Shown: positions 1 to 9,108, numbered from the stretch's first letter. The stretch: 42,190 bases of DNA from Curvibacter sp. GWA2_63_95 (GCA_001795455.1 MGPB01000015.1:1-42190), one strand, 5' to 3'. Numbers and translations: made by a program. The notes: a model not told the origin generated them from the letters alone.

Positions 1-152
1 CTCTTGGCGGATTGGTAGCTGGCGTCAAAGCCGCGTGCGGAGGTGTACAGGTCTACCAGGCTTTGGGCTTGGAGGGGGGGGGCGAAGGTGGCAGCAGCCA
101 GCAGGGCCAGAGGCAGCAATTTGAAGCGCATGGGGGTTCGTAGACGTGACAT
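1..152 (-). CDS. TolC-family outer membrane efflux protein, N-terminal fragment
   Basis: Only the first 50 codons lie in the window; the gene runs off the left edge. The reading frame opens with a basic start (MSRLRTPMRF), a hydrophobic stretch (KLLPLALLAAATFA) and a probable signal-peptidase site near LQAQS. It then reads LVDLYTSARGFDASYQSAK, which resembles the mature start of TolC-type outer membrane channels. TolC proteins form the outer membrane duct for RND and type I export systems. A second possible start at base 131 (MRFKLL) gives a more usual signal peptide; neither start has a clear ribosome binding site. It is the last gene seen in the same-strand series containing the RND adaptor and permease, which supports the role. 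The signal-peptide region contains nine consecutive C on the coding strand (bases 68-76). The call rests on a short fragment. Confidence 0.72.
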   Translation of the reverse strand, partial: MSRLRTPMRFKLLPLALLAAATFAPPLQAQSLVDLYTSARGFDASYQSAK

Positions 153-195
153 GGAAGAGGGCTTTCTGAGGCTCGGAAGGGGGAGGGCGGTGCGG

Positions 196-537
196 TCAAT
201 AGCGTGGAATGCCGGAGTCGCGTTCGGCCGACCAGGCGTCAATGCCACCGGCAATATTGGCGACCTGCGCAAAGCCGCGGCTCTGCAAAAACATCGCCAC
301 TTGCATGCTGCGCGCACCGTGGTGGCACAGACAGGCGATGGGGCGTGCAGCATCCAATTCGGCCAGCCGCACGGGAACCACGCCCATGGGAATAGCCAGC
401 ACCTCCAGACCGTCCTCTTGCACCCGCGCCAGCGCCAACTCGTGCGGCTCGCGCACGTCCAGCACCAAGGGTTGGCCTGGTGCATCAAGAGACTGGAACC
501 ACTGTTCCAGTTGGCTGGGGCGGATTTGATCGATCAT
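196..537 (-). CDS. Single-domain rhodanese-like protein
   Basis: A 113-residue protein that is one complete rhodanese domain of the GlpE size class. The active-site loop CHHGARS is at residues 71-77 with the expected catalytic Cys71. LVLDVREPHE at about 24-33 is the typical N-terminal rhodanese motif, and GGIDAWS near the C-terminus is the usual closing motif. Such enzymes move sulfane sulfur from donors such as thiosulfate to a thiophilic acceptor, and the lack of a signal peptide places it in the cytoplasm. It sits 18 bases after the isoaspartate methyltransferase gene and just before the TolC-family gene on the same strand, so it is probably co-transcribed with them. The physiological sulfur acceptor cannot be read from the sequence. 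Confidence 0.9.
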   Translation of the reverse strand: MIDQIRPSQLEQWFQSLDAPGQPLVLDVREPHELALARVQEDGLEVLAIPMGVVPVRLAELDAARPIACLCHHGARSMQVAMFLQSRGFAQVANIAGGIDAWSAERDSGIPRY

Positions 538-555
538 GGTGTCTACGAAGGGGGG

Positions 556-1209
556 TTAGAACTGGAAGCGCGAAGGCTCTGGAAAATGCAGCAGGCGCGG
601 CGCATTGGCATCCCAGGGTTGGGTGGTGCGGAAATCGGTGGCGCTGGTGCGGGTTACTAACGTGGCGCGCATCTGGGGTTCGTCTCCCACGATGGCGATC
701 AGGCGGCCACCCACATTCAGCCGCTGCAGCAGGTCGTGTGGCACCTGGGTCACCGAGCCGCTGAGCACGATGGCATCAAACGTGCCATGGGCCGCGCTGA
801 GCTTGGCACCATCATCCTGGCGCACGGTGACGTTGCGGATGCCCGCCTTCTGCAGGTTGTTGCGGGCCATGTCCACCAGTTCGGGCAGCAGCTCCACGCT
901 CAGCACCTGGGCCGCGCGGTGCGACAGCAGGGCGGCCATGAAACCTGAGCCGGCGCCGATTTCGAGCACCGATTCATGGGCTTGCAGGGCCAGGTCTTGC
1001 AGCAAGCGCGCTTCCAGGCGCGGGGCCAGCATGCACTGGCCACCGGGCAGGGGAATCTCCAGGTCGGCAAAGGCCAGCGCCTGGTGTGCCAATGGCACAA
1101 AGTTTTCGCGGGGTACGGTATTCAGCAGGTCCAACACAGCGGTGTCCAGCACGTTCCAGGGCCGGATTTGTTGCTCAATCATGTTGAAGCGGGCTTGGGC
1201 GAAATTCAT
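556..1209 (-). CDS. pcm: Protein-L-isoaspartate O-methyltransferase
   Basis: A 217-residue SAM-dependent methyltransferase of the PIMT family, which methylates abnormal L-isoaspartyl residues so that damaged proteins can be repaired. It begins MNFAQARFNMIEQQIRPW, a typical N-terminus for proteobacterial members. The SAM-binding motif VLEIGAGSGFMAALL is at about residues 81-95, and GGRLIAIVGD follows in the C-terminal half. The frame is open further upstream, but the ATG at 1209 has a good ribosome binding site (GGAGAAACAACA just before it) and matches the family start, so the longer form was rejected. It lies 44 bases after the RND permease and 18 bases before the rhodanese gene on the same strand. 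It could be a PIMT-like paralogue rather than the main repair enzyme. Confidence 0.88.
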   Translation of the reverse strand: MNFAQARFNMIEQQIRPWNVLDTAVLDLLNTVPRENFVPLAHQALAFADLEIPLPGGQCMLAPRLEARLLQDLALQAHESVLEIGAGSGFMAALLSHRAAQVLSVELLPELVDMARNNLQKAGIRNVTVRQDDGAKLSAAHGTFDAIVLSGSVTQVPHDLLQRLNVGGRLIAIVGDEPQMRATLVTRTSATDFRTTQPWDANAPRLLHFPEPSRFQF

Positions 1210-1253
1210 TGTTGTTTCTCCTTGGAATACAGGTGGCGTTGATAGGGCAAATT

Positions 1254-4200
1254 TTACCGGGCGGGGGTGGCAGGTCCGCCCCACATCCGCTTGGCCCAGT
1301 TCGCCAGATCGTCCATATAGCAATACACCACAGGCACCACCACCAAGGTGAGCAGTGAGGAGGTGATCACCCCACCAATCACCGCCTGGCCCATGGGGGC
1401 GCGCATCTCGGAGCCTTCGGTCAGCGCAAAGGCCAGCGGCACCATGCCAAAAATCATGGCCAGTGTGGTCATCAGAATGGGGCGCAGGCGCACCTTGGCG
1501 GCCAGCAACAGGGCTTCGGAGCGTGGCAAGCCGGGCACTGGGTGCCCCTGGGCATCGACGCCGTCCTCACGCGCGCGGATGGCAAAGTCCACCAGCAGAA
1601 TGGCGTTTTTGGTCACCAGGCCCATCAGCATCACCACACCGATGATGGAGAACATGGACAGCGTGGAGCCGAACATCATGAGCGCCAGCACCACGCCAAT
1701 CAGTGTCAGCGGCAGTGCTGTCATCAGCGCCAGCGGTTGCAAAAAGCTCTTGAACTGGCTGGCCAAAATCATGTAGATGAACACAATCGCCAGCACCAGC
1801 GCCGAGATGGCGTAACCAAAGGCCTCGGCCATGTCTTTGGTGGAGCCGCTGAACTTGTAGCTGTAGCCCGCGGGCATGGCAATGGTGTCCATGGCGGTCT
1901 TGATGTCGGCCGACACCTCACCGGCTGAGCGGCCCGAGACGTTGCCGGTGATGGACACCTCGCGCGTCAGGTCGCGCCGGTTGATCTGGTTGGCGCCAGT
2001 GGACTCCACCACCTCGGCCACCTGGTTCAGGCGCACGATGCGCGGGCTGCCGTCGGCATTGCTGCCCACGGTGAAGGGCAGCTGGCTCAGGTCGCTGGCG
2101 CTGTTGCGCGCACCGGGTGCCAGGCGCACGTTCACGTCATAGGTCTGGTCGTCCGGGGCACGCCAGTTGCCCACGGTCTGGCCCGCCACCAGGGTGCGCA
2201 GGGCGGTGCCGATTTGCGCCACCGACAGACCCACGTCGGAGGCCACGTCGCGCTTCACCTGCACGTCCAGCGTGGGCTTGTTGGGCTTCACGCTGGAGTC
2301 CAGGTCCACCAGGCCTGGGATGTCACGGACCTTCTCCAGCGCCAAAGTGGTCAGGCGTTCGAGTTCGCCAGTGTCGGCGCCCTGGATGGAGAACAGAATT
2401 TGTTTTTGCCCACCCACGGCATCCATCAGGCCCGCGTGGGTAACGGTGATGCCGGGTACCTGGCGCAGGCGCTCACGGAGCTTGACCGACATGGCATCCA
2501 CACTGAGCTGCCGCGCTTTGCGGTCCACCAGGCGGATGTAGATGCTTGCGTAAATCTTGCCCTGTGCATTGCCGGTGTTGATGGTGGACAGGGTGTAGCG
2601 CACCTCGGGAAACTCGCGGATGATGGCTTCGACCTGTTTGGCCTTGGCCTCGGTCACCTCCAACGAAGAACCCACCGGCGTGTTGAAGTTGACCGTGGTT
2701 TCCGAAAAGTCGGACTTGGGTACGAACTCGGTACCCAGCAGCGGCACCATAAAAATGCTGCCCACAAAAATGCCCAGTGCCAGGCCCACCGTAGCCAGCT
2801 TGTGCTGCAGCGACCAGCGCAGGATGCCCTGGTAGGCGTCTGCCATGTTTTCCGTGGCGGAGTCGAACCAGTGTGTGACGCGGCCAATGGTGTTGTCATA
2901 CAGCGTGACCGGTGGGCCATGTTTGCCGTGCTGGTCGATGCTGGGGTCGTGCCAGACGCTGGAGAGCATGGGGTCCAGCGTGAAGCTCACGAACATGGAG
3001 ATCAGCACCGCCGCCACGATGGTGATGCCGAACTCGTGAAAGAACTTGCCGATGATGCCGCCCATAAAACCAATGGGCAGGAACACCGCCACGATGGACA
3101 GCGTGGTGGCCAGTACGGCCAGGCCAATTTCCTGCGTACCGTCCAGCGAGGCTTGGTAAGCCGTCTTGCCCATTTGTACATGGCGCACGATGTTTTCGCG
3201 CACCACAATCGCATCGTCAATCAGCAGGCCCACGCAGAGCGAGAGCGCCATCAGCGTGATCATGTTGATGGTGAAGCCAAACCAGTTCATGAACAGGAAC
3301 GTGCCAATCAAGGCGATGGGCAGCGTAAGCCCGGTAATGACCGTGGAGCGCCAGGAGTTCAGGAACAGGAACACGATCAGCACGGTGAGCGCCGCACCTT
3401 CGATCAGTGTGCGCCGCACGTTGTCCACCGAGACGCGGATCTGGCGCGAGCCATCGTTGATGGGCTCCAGCTTCACGCCGGGGGGCAACTGCTTTTGCAT
3501 CTCGCCCAGGGTTTTGATCAGGCCGTCCACCACCGCAATGGTGTTTTCGTCCTGCGACTTCTGCACGGTGAGCATCAGTGTGCGCTGGCCGTTGTACAGC
3601 GCCAGGCTTTCCACTTCCTGCGCCCCATCGGCCACACGTGCCACCTGGTCCACACGGACCGGTGCGCCGTTCTTGCGGGCCACGATGATCTTGCCAAAGT
3701 CTTCGGGGCGCTGCATGCGCGCCTCGATCTGGATCACCCGTTCCTGCTCGGCGGATCGGATGGCACCCACCGGCAAGTCCTGGTTCTCGTTGCGCACCGC
3801 GCTCACCACCTGGTCGGGCGTGATGCCAAAGGACTCCAGCGCCTGCGGGTTCAGGTAGACATTGATCTCGCGCTTGGTGCCACCGACCACGGTCACCGAC
3901 CCAACGCCACGCACGTTCTCTAACCGTTTTTTGAAAGTTTGCTCGGCCCAGTTGGTGAGTTCTACGGCACTTGGGACTTTGGCCCCGACGGCTGCATCGG
4001 GTAACACAGCGACCGACCAGATGGCGCGCGCGGCCGGGTCAAAGCGCAGTACGCGGGGTTCTTTCACTTCGGCGCGCAGATTGGGCTTGATGGCGGCCAC
4101 CTTTTCGCGCACGTCCTCGGCCGCCTTGCGGCCATCCACATGCAGGCCAAACTCGATCACCACCACACTCTGGCCTTCGTAGCTGCGCGAGGTCAGCGCA

Positions 4201-4433
4201 TTGATGCCGGCAATCGAGTTGACGCCCTCTTCAATTTTTTTGGAGACTTCGCTCTCCACAATCTCGGGCGAGGCGCCGGGGTAGTCGGCAATCACCACCA
4301 CCACGGGAAAGTCGATGTTGGGGAACTGGTCCACCTGCAGGCGCTGCAACGAGAACAGGCCCAGCACCACCAGGGCCAGCATGACCATGGTGGCAAATAC
4401 CGGGTTCTTCAGACTGACGCGGGTGAACCACAT
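1254..4433 (-). CDS. RND multidrug efflux permease (AcrB/MdtB-like)
   Basis: A full-length 1059-residue inner-membrane RND permease, the usual length for the hydrophobe/amphiphile efflux group. The N-terminus ([17 protein letters not shown]) is the first membrane helix with its usual leader, and [12 protein letters not shown] begins the first periplasmic porter domain. The proton-relay pair is present as Asp406 and Asp407 in [11 protein letters not shown], equivalent to the paired Asp of AcrB helix 4. A second helix cluster begins at about residue 870. The start codon overlaps the adaptor stop codon as TGATG, so the two are translationally coupled. The protein should exchange protons for substrate and feed an outer membrane TolC partner; a TolC-family gene lies three genes downstream. 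The substrate cannot be told from sequence; heavy-metal RND pumps look less similar. Confidence 0.95.
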   Translation of the reverse strand: MWFTRVSLKNPVFATMVMLALVVLGLFSLQRLQVDQFPNIDFPVVVVIADYPGASPEIVESEVSKKIEEGVNSIAGINALTSRSYEGQSVVVIEFGLHVDGRKAAEDVREKVAAIKPNLRAEVKEPRVLRFDPAARAIWSVAVLPDAAVGAKVPSAVELTNWAEQTFKKRLENVRGVGSVTVVGGTKREINVYLNPQALESFGITPDQVVSAVRNENQDLPVGAIRSAEQERVIQIEARMQRPEDFGKIIVARKNGAPVRVDQVARVADGAQEVESLALYNGQRTLMLTVQKSQDENTIAVVDGLIKTLGEMQKQLPPGVKLEPINDGSRQIRVSVDNVRRTLIEGAALTVLIVFLFLNSWRSTVITGLTLPIALIGTFLFMNWFGFTINMITLMALSLCVGLLIDDAIVVRENIVRHVQMGKTAYQASLDGTQEIGLAVLATTLSIVAVFLPIGFMGGIIGKFFHEFGITIVAAVLISMFVSFTLDPMLSSVWHDPSIDQHGKHGPPVTLYDNTIGRVTHWFDSATENMADAYQGILRWSLQHKLATVGLALGIFVGSIFMVPLLGTEFVPKSDFSETTVNFNTPVGSSLEVTEAKAKQVEAIIREFPEVRYTLSTINTGNAQGKIYASIYIRLVDRKARQLSVDAMSVKLRERLRQVPGITVTHAGLMDAVGGQKQILFSIQGADTGELERLTTLALEKVRDIPGLVDLDSSVKPNKPTLDVQVKRDVASDVGLSVAQIGTALRTLVAGQTVGNWRAPDDQTYDVNVRLAPGARNSASDLSQLPFTVGSNADGSPRIVRLNQVAEVVESTGANQINRRDLTREVSITGNVSGRSAGEVSADIKTAMDTIAMPAGYSYKFSGSTKDMAEAFGYAISALVLAIVFIYMILASQFKSFLQPLALMTALPLTLIGVVLALMMFGSTLSMFSIIGVVMLMGLVTKNAILLVDFAIRAREDGVDAQGHPVPGLPRSEALLLAAKVRLRPILMTTLAMIFGMVPLAFALTEGSEMRAPMGQAVIGGVITSSLLTLVVVPVVYCYMDDLANWAKRMWGGPATPAR

Positions 4434-5569
4434 CAGTTGCCGCCTTTGGCAGCCGCCTTGACGGCGGTACCTGCCCGCACGGGGCCGACGCTGCCGCTGA
4501 GCACCTGGGTGCCCTCGGGCACGCCCTGGATAGCGGCAAAGGTTTGGCCTTGGGCCTCGCCCCGCGCCACCACATCCACCGGTTGGTGCTGCACCACGCC
4601 GGCCTGGACGGTTTGTACATACGGCTGCGGTTTGTCGGTGCGCACGGCGGACAGGGGCAAGCCGAGCGCTCGCGTGCTGCCCAGATGGAGCTGCCCTTGG
4701 GCAAACAGGCCTTGGCGCAGCGAGGCATGGGGTTCCAGGGCCAGGTAGGCCAGTACCGCACGGCTGCCCACCACCGCGCTGGGGTTCACCCGGCTCACCT
4801 TGGCGGCCACGGTCGTGGCCGAACCCTCCACCGTGAGCTGGGCGGTTTGCCCCACGCGCACCTGCAGCGAGTCGGTGGCGCTCAGGCTGGCCTCCAGCTC
4901 CAGGCGGCTCAGGTCCACAATTTCGACGATGCGGGCGTCAATGGCCACGCGCTCACCAGGCTGCGCCAGGCGCTGTGCCACCTGGCCGCGGATGGGGGCA
5001 CGCAGCACCGTGTCGTCCAGGGATTTGCTGGCTACATCGGCGCCCGCCTGCGCAGCGCGGTAGCTGGCCTCGGCTGCTGCCAAATTGGCGGAGGAGGATT
5101 CGAGTGCGGTCTTGGAGATAAAGCCTTGCTCAACCAAGGACCGGTTGTTGTCAAAGCTGCGTTTGGCAATGTCGACCTGCGCGCGCGCAGCCTCGGCCTG
5201 TTGCTGGGCCTGGCGCACTCGGGCCTGTGATTCGGTGGAGTCCACGCGCGCAATCACCTGGCCTGCTTTCACCACGTCGCCCTCACGCACGGTCAGGCCT
5301 TGCAGCTCGCCGGCCACACGCGCTTTGACAAAGGCCGAATTGACTGCCTTGAGCGGTCCCGAGATGGCCAAACCCTGGGCCAGCTCCATGTTTTGCACCA
5401 GCACCACATCGTTGGGCCCCAATTCAATGGCCGCCTGAACCTTGCTGGCGGCCTGTTGGCTGGCCAGGGCTTCTTTTTGGGTCTTGCGTGCTGACAAGGC
5501 CCGCACCGACACGGTGGCAACCAGCGCCAATGCCAATGCGCCCACGGTCCATTTGATCCAGGGTTTCAT
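4433..5569 (-). CDS. RND efflux periplasmic adaptor subunit (membrane fusion protein)
   Basis: A 378-residue membrane fusion protein that bridges the RND permease and an outer membrane channel. One N-terminal membrane segment (KWTVGALALALVATVSV) is followed by a periplasmic region. The half-lipoyl motif GDVVKAGQVIARVDS is at about residues 97-111. An alpha-helical hairpin rich in Ala, Gln and Arg covers about 112-165, and the second lipoyl half reads VLRAPIRGQVAQRLAQPGERV. There is no lipobox Cys, so it is anchored by the helix rather than by lipid. It directly precedes the permease, sharing one base (TGATG), and lies 6 bases after the TetR regulator, which suggests a single transcript and local control. 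Confidence 0.94.
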   Translation of the reverse strand: MKPWIKWTVGALALALVATVSVRALSARKTQKEALASQQAASKVQAAIELGPNDVVLVQNMELAQGLAISGPLKAVNSAFVKARVAGELQGLTVREGDVVKAGQVIARVDSTESQARVRQAQQQAEAARAQVDIAKRSFDNNRSLVEQGFISKTALESSSANLAAAEASYRAAQAGADVASKSLDDTVLRAPIRGQVAQRLAQPGERVAIDARIVEIVDLSRLELEASLSATDSLQVRVGQTAQLTVEGSATTVAAKVSRVNPSAVVGSRAVLAYLALEPHASLRQGLFAQGQLHLGSTRALGLPLSAVRTDKPQPYVQTVQAGVVQHQPVDVVARGEAQGQTFAAIQGVPEGTQVLSGSVGPVRAGTAVKAAAKGGN

Positions 5570-5575
5570 GGGAAG

Positions 5576-6259
5576 TTAGCTCGCTTGCAAGGGGGCGGTG
5601 GAGGGGCGCACGGTCAGGCCGATCAGCATGTTGTCCACCTGGGTCTGGATGTAGGCCAAAGGGTCAAAAACGACGTCGGGGGGCATACACGAGCCCAGCG
5701 ACTGTTTGGAGATGGCCAAAAACAGAAAGGGCGCCATGACCAAGTAGGCACCGTAGTTCAATTCCATGGGGCGGAACTCGCCGCTGTCGATGCCCCGTTG
5801 CAGCACGCGCTGGATCAGCGCATTGCCCGGGGCAATGACTTCGGCCTGGTAGAAGGCGGCCAGCTCAGGAAAGTTGCCGGCCTCGCTCATCATGAGCTTG
5901 GAAATGCCGGCCGCCTGGGTCGAGCCCACACGCTCCCACCACACGGTGATGCAATAACGCAGCAGTTCGGCACTGTTGCCCTCATAGGCATCCAGCTCCT
6001 GGCTCCATTCGTCAAAACGGCCGGAGATGTTTTCACGCACCACGGCCTTGAACAGCTCTTCCTTGCTGGAGAAATAGAGGAACAAGGTGCCCTTGGACAC
6101 ACCGGCGCGCTTGGCCACTTCTTCGGCGCGGGTGGCGGCAAAGCCTTTTTCCACAAACAGCTCCAGCGCCGCGGCCAGCAGCTCCCCGGGGCGCGCGTCT
6201 TTGCGGCGCTCGCGTTTGGCGCGCACATTGCTGGCGAGGAGGTCGAGGGGGCACTGCAT
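5576..6259 (-). CDS. TetR/AcrR-family transcriptional regulator
   Basis: A 227-residue TetR-type repressor. The DNA-binding helix-turn-helix is in the first 75 residues, with ALELFVEKGFAATRAEEVA and AGVSKGTLFLYFSSKEELF giving the typical TetR pattern. The C-terminal ligand domain is not closely recognisable. It is the first gene before the RND adaptor and permease on the same strand, separated by only 6 bases, so it probably represses its own operon and responds to a pump substrate. No ribosome binding site is visible before the ATG at 6259. Instead an imperfect inverted repeat begins three bases upstream of it, so the message may be leaderless or the operator may overlap the translation start. 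Confidence 0.92.
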   Translation of the reverse strand: MQCPLDLLASNVRAKRERRKDARPGELLAAALELFVEKGFAATRAEEVAKRAGVSKGTLFLYFSSKEELFKAVVRENISGRFDEWSQELDAYEGNSAELLRYCITVWWERVGSTQAAGISKLMMSEAGNFPELAAFYQAEVIAPGNALIQRVLQRGIDSGEFRPMELNYGAYLVMAPFLFLAISKQSLGSCMPPDVVFDPLAYIQTQVDNMLIGLTVRPSTAPLQAS

Positions 6260-6261
6260 AA

Positions 6262-6285
6262 ATTACTGACTGATTGGTTATTAAT
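6262..6285. promoter_or_regulatory. Probable TetR operator (imperfect inverted repeat)
   Basis: ATTACTGAC, a six-base spacer TGATTG, then GTTATTAAT. The arms match at 7 of 9 positions when one is reverse-complemented. The stretch is A+T-rich against a G+C-rich background and lies in the divergent gap between the TetR gene and msrA, immediately upstream of the repressor start codon. Position and symmetry suggest autoregulation. The site was found by eye only. Confidence 0.45.
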
Positions 6286-6388
6286 GTAGCTGGCAGGCGT
6301 GGCAGTGTCAATCTTTGCGGGTCAAATACGTAAGATGCAGGCGCCTGCAACGACCAATCCCTTTTGCCACAGCCACGGAGTCCGCTTT

Positions 6389-6928
6389 ATGTCCAAACCC
6401 TTACAAACCATCACCCTGGGCGGAGGTTGCTTCTGGTGCACCGAGGCCGTTTTTGTGCAGGTCCAGGGGGTGCTGGATGTGGAGTCCGGCTACAGCAACG
6501 GCCAGGTGGTGCAGCCTAGCTATGAAGACGTGTGCACCGGCACCACGGGCCACAACGAGGTGGTGAAGCTGGTCTATGACCCTGCGCAGATCTCCACCCG
6601 CGAAGTGCTGGAGATCTTTTTTGTGATCCACGACCCCACCACGCTGAATCGCCAGGGCAACGACGTGGGCACCCAATACCGCAGTGGCATCTATGTCTCT
6701 ACGCCGGAGCAGGAGGCCGTGGCCCGGGAGGTCATCGCCGAGATGGCGGCCAGCGGTGTCTACAGCCGGCCCATCGTCACCGAGGTGCTGCCGGTGGACA
6801 ACTACTGGCCTGCCGAGGCTTACCACCAGGACTTTTTTGAGCGCAACCCGCACCAGGGCTACTGCATGGCCGTGGCCGCACCCAAGGTGGCCAAGTTCCG
6901 CAAAACCTTTGCACGCTTGCAGAAATAG
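6389..6928 (+). CDS. msrA: Peptide methionine sulfoxide reductase MsrA
   Basis: A 179-residue MsrA, which reduces the S-epimer of methionine sulfoxide in proteins. The catalytic motif GGCFWC places the nucleophilic Cys at residue 14, and GYSNGQ follows at about 34-39. YEDVCTGTTGHNEVV and DPTTLNRQGNDVGTQYRS are typical family blocks. A C-terminal Cys at about residue 159 (HQGYCM) is a likely resolving residue. The frame is open 90 bases further upstream, but the ATG at 6389 has GGAG about 8 bases before it and gives the normal family length. No signal peptide was seen, so it is cytoplasmic. It is divergent from the TetR gene and has no same-strand partner. Confidence 0.96.
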   Translation: MSKPLQTITLGGGCFWCTEAVFVQVQGVLDVESGYSNGQVVQPSYEDVCTGTTGHNEVVKLVYDPAQISTREVLEIFFVIHDPTTLNRQGNDVGTQYRSGIYVSTPEQEAVAREVIAEMAASGVYSRPIVTEVLPVDNYWPAEAYHQDFFERNPHQGYCMAVAAPKVAKFRKTFARLQK

Positions 6929-6939
6929 GCGCGGGGTCT

Positions 6940-7122
6940 TCAGCGGCGGATGGGCGAGTCGCTGAAGATGCCCCAATTGGATTTGGGTTGGGGTTTTGGC
7001 ATTTCTTCCTGGTGTTTTTCGGCGTAGTTCAGGGCCAGGCCCACGCCGCCAATCAAGATGGTCAGTCCAACGACCAATTTCAGTACGGTGACCCACAGTT
7101 TGGGTTCATCATCGCGTTTCAT
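6940..7122 (-). CDS. Small single-pass membrane protein, unknown function
   Basis: A 60-residue protein starting MKRDDEPKLWV, with one hydrophobic helix at about residues 9-30 (VTVLKLVVGLTILIGGVGLAL) and a polar tail rich in Lys, Gln and Pro (EEMPKPQPKSNW). The start at 7122 is chosen because GGAG lies seven bases upstream; an ATG two codons earlier overlaps that site. The charge pattern predicts a short cytoplasmic N-terminus. It is downstream of znuA on the same strand after about 95 bases that contain a hairpin repeat, and it converges with msrA. I do not recognise the family. Good coding character and the ribosome binding site make it a probable gene. Confidence 0.65.
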   Translation of the reverse strand: MKRDDEPKLWVTVLKLVVGLTILIGGVGLALNYAEKHQEEMPKPQPKSNWGIFSDSPIRR

Positions 7123-7161
7123 GCACATTCTCCAGTTGCACGCTATTGTGCCTCTGTTGAC

Positions 7162-7206
7162 TCCAACGCCCGCCGTAGCTGCGTGAGCAGCTACGGGATG
7201 TATAGC
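7162..7206 (+). repeat. Dispersed hairpin repeat, copy A
   Basis: The core at 7181-7206 reads GCGTGAGCA, then the stem GCTAC, loop GGGATGT and stem ATAGC. The left extension from 7162 matches copy D at 12 of 19 positions by eye. It lies in the gap after znuA and before the small membrane protein gene. It has the same 5-base stem and 7-base loop as the other copies. Confidence 0.7.
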
Positions 7207-7217
7207 AAAAGCCCGCT

Positions 7218-8159
7218 CTAATTCAAGCGCATGCCGGCCACGAGTTGTGCGACGTTGTGGCGCACCATCTGCAGGTAGGTGGCACCGGGCTGGTCGGGGG
7301 CGGACAGGGCGTCGGCGTACAGGCTGGCACCCAGGGTGGCGCCGGCGTCTTTGCTGAGCTGGGCGATGAGTTTGGGATTGCCCATGTTTTCCACGAACAC
7401 CGCGCGGATTTTTTCGCGCTGGATCTGCTTGATGAGCTGGGCCACCTGTTTGGCGCTGGGTTCGGTTTCGGTGTTCACGCCTTGTGGGGCCAGAAACTTC
7501 ACGCCATAGTGCGCGGCAAAGTAGCCAAAGGCGTCGTGCGAGGTGATGACCTTGCGTGTGTGGGCCGGGATGGTGGCGATCTGCGCTTTGGCCCAGGCAT
7601 CCAGCGCCTGCAGCTCCTTGACATACGCCTCGGCGTTGGCCTGGTAGCTGGCGGCCCCTGCGGCATCTACCTTGCTCAAGCCCGCTGCAATGTTGCGCAC
7701 GTACAGCACCACGTTGTTGGGGTTCTGCCAGGCATGGGGGTCGGTTTCCTCGTGCGCGTGGCCGGTGTGGCCTTTTTCCTCTTCCATGTGGCGCGCTTTC
7801 ACGCCCTTGGCGGCAATGACGCTTTCGCCCTTGTAACCCGAAGACTTGAGGAGTTTGCCCGCCCAGGGCTCAAACCCCAGGCCATTGAGTACCACCAGCC
7901 TGGAGGCGAGCAACGTTTTGGCGTCCGACGGCTTGGCTTCAAACACATGGGCGTCTTCATTGGCGCCCACCAATGTGGTCACCGCCACGCGCTCGCCGCC
8001 GACCACGCGCACCAGGTCGCCCAGGATGCTGAAGCTCGCGGTGACCGGTAGCTTGTCGGCCGCGTGGGCGTGGCTGCCGAGCAAGGCCAGGGCCGTGGCG
8101 CTGGCCAGCAGAAAACGGCGGGGTAGCGCGCTGAGTGGAAAGGTGTTGGGCAGCGTCAT
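7218..8159 (-). CDS. znuA: Zinc ABC transporter periplasmic binding protein
   Basis: A 313-residue cluster A-I (ZnuA/TroA) metal-binding lipocalin-unrelated periplasmic protein. A signal peptide with cleavage near AHAAD covers about residues 1-33. Likely metal ligands are the His in DAHVFE, the His in DPHAWQNP, the His in TSHDAFGYF and the acidic residue in VFVENMGNP. A short His/Glu-rich loop (HMEEEKGHTGHAHEE) precedes DPHAW; such loops favour zinc over manganese in the family. The longer open frame was rejected because the ATG at 8159 gives a proper signal peptide. It is the last gene of the operon 46-residue membrane protein, znuC, znuB, znuA, downstream of Zur-box-like repeats, which supports zinc as substrate. 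Confidence 0.93.
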   Translation of the reverse strand: MTLPNTFPLSALPRRFLLASATALALLGSHAHAADKLPVTASFSILGDLVRVVGGERVAVTTLVGANEDAHVFEAKPSDAKTLLASRLVVLNGLGFEPWAGKLLKSSGYKGESVIAAKGVKARHMEEEKGHTGHAHEETDPHAWQNPNNVVLYVRNIAAGLSKVDAAGAASYQANAEAYVKELQALDAWAKAQIATIPAHTRKVITSHDAFGYFAAHYGVKFLAPQGVNTETEPSAKQVAQLIKQIQREKIRAVFVENMGNPKLIAQLSKDAGATLGASLYADALSAPDQPGATYLQMVRHNVAQLVAGMRLN

Positions 8160-8209
8160 GGCAGGGGTCCGTAGCAAGTGAAAGAAAGAGGGGGCGTGCG
8201 GTGTGTGGC

Positions 8210-9100
8210 TCAGGCCACGCGGTGGGTGGTGCCCCACCAGCGCGGCAGCCAGCCGCCGGGGGCGAGCAACAGGGACGCGGCGTACAGCACGCCCGCGCAA
8301 CCGATGATGGTGGGGCCCGAAGGTGTATCAAAGTGGTAGGACAGCAGCAGGCCGGCCACACCGGCCAGCGCGGCCTGCGCACTGGCATTGAGCAACTGCG
8401 CAGGCAGGGTGTCGTGCCAGAGGCGCGCGCTCACGGCGGGCAGCATCATCAGGCCCACGGCCATCAGCGTGCCCAGGGTCTGAAAGCCGGCCACGAGGTT
8501 GAGCACCACCAGCATCAAAAAGCCCTGCTGCCACACCCAGGCCGGCAGGCCGCTGCGGTGGGCGGCCATGAAGACCGGGTCAAAGGTTTCCAGCACCAGG
8601 CCGCGGTACATCAGCGCCAGCGCCAGCACACTGGCCGTGGCCACACCCGCCACCAGCAGCAGCCCACTGGCATCCACCCCCAGCGCGCTGCCAAACAGGA
8701 TGTGCAGCAAATCCAACTGGGTGCCGTGGCCTGCAATCAGCGTTACCCCCAAGGCGAGGGCGACGAGGTAAATGGCGGCCAGGCTGGCGTCTTCTTTCAA
8801 GGTGGTGAAGCGGCTCACGGCGCCCGCAATGCCTGCCACCAGCAGGCCCGCCAGCACCCCGCCCAGTGCCATGGCCGTGAGTGACAAGCCGCTCACCATG
8901 AAGCCGATGGCCACGCCGGGGAGCACCGCGTGGCTGAGCGCGTCGCCCAGCAGGCTCATGCGCCGTAATGTGAGGAAGACGCCCAGCGGCGCCGCGCTGA
9001 GCGACAAGGCCAGCGTAGCCACCAGCGCGCGGCGCATGAAAGCAAATTCTGCAAACGGGGAGAAGAGGGTGTCCCACAGCGGGCCCAGCAAGATGTCCAT
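8210..9100 (-). CDS. znuB: Zinc ABC transporter permease
   Basis: A 296-residue inner-membrane permease of the ABC-3 (ZnuB/TroC) family with about eight hydrophobic helices. FLTLRRMSLLGDALSHAVLP at about residues 42-61 is the highly conserved family block near the second helix, and TLGTLMAVGLMMLPA is the conserved block in the later part. It should form the membrane channel for zinc delivered by ZnuA and driven by ZnuC. The start lies 8 bases after the znuC stop and the stop lies about 50 bases before znuA, all on one strand. Manganese permeases of the same family are an alternative, but the zinc regulator and His-rich ZnuA next to it make zinc more likely. Confidence 0.93.
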   Translation of the reverse strand: MDILLGPLWDTLFSPFAEFAFMRRALVATLALSLSAAPLGVFLTLRRMSLLGDALSHAVLPGVAIGFMVSGLSLTAMALGGVLAGLLVAGIAGAVSRFTTLKEDASLAAIYLVALALGVTLIAGHGTQLDLLHILFGSALGVDASGLLLVAGVATASVLALALMYRGLVLETFDPVFMAAHRSGLPAWVWQQGFLMLVVLNLVAGFQTLGTLMAVGLMMLPAVSARLWHDTLPAQLLNASAQAALAGVAGLLLSYHFDTPSGPTIIGCAGVLYAASLLLAPGGWLPRWWGTTHRVA

Positions 9101-9108
9101 GGCGGGCC

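Noticed and set aside
556..1323. Longer start for the isoaspartate methyltransferase
   Set aside because: The extra 38 residues have no family match, overlap the RND permease end, and the internal ATG at 1209 has a good ribosome binding site.
2214..3923. 569-codon open frame antisense to the RND permease
   Set aside because: It is rich in His, Gln and Arg, has no recognisable domain, and lies wholly opposite a strongly conserved gene; long antisense frames are common in G+C-rich DNA.
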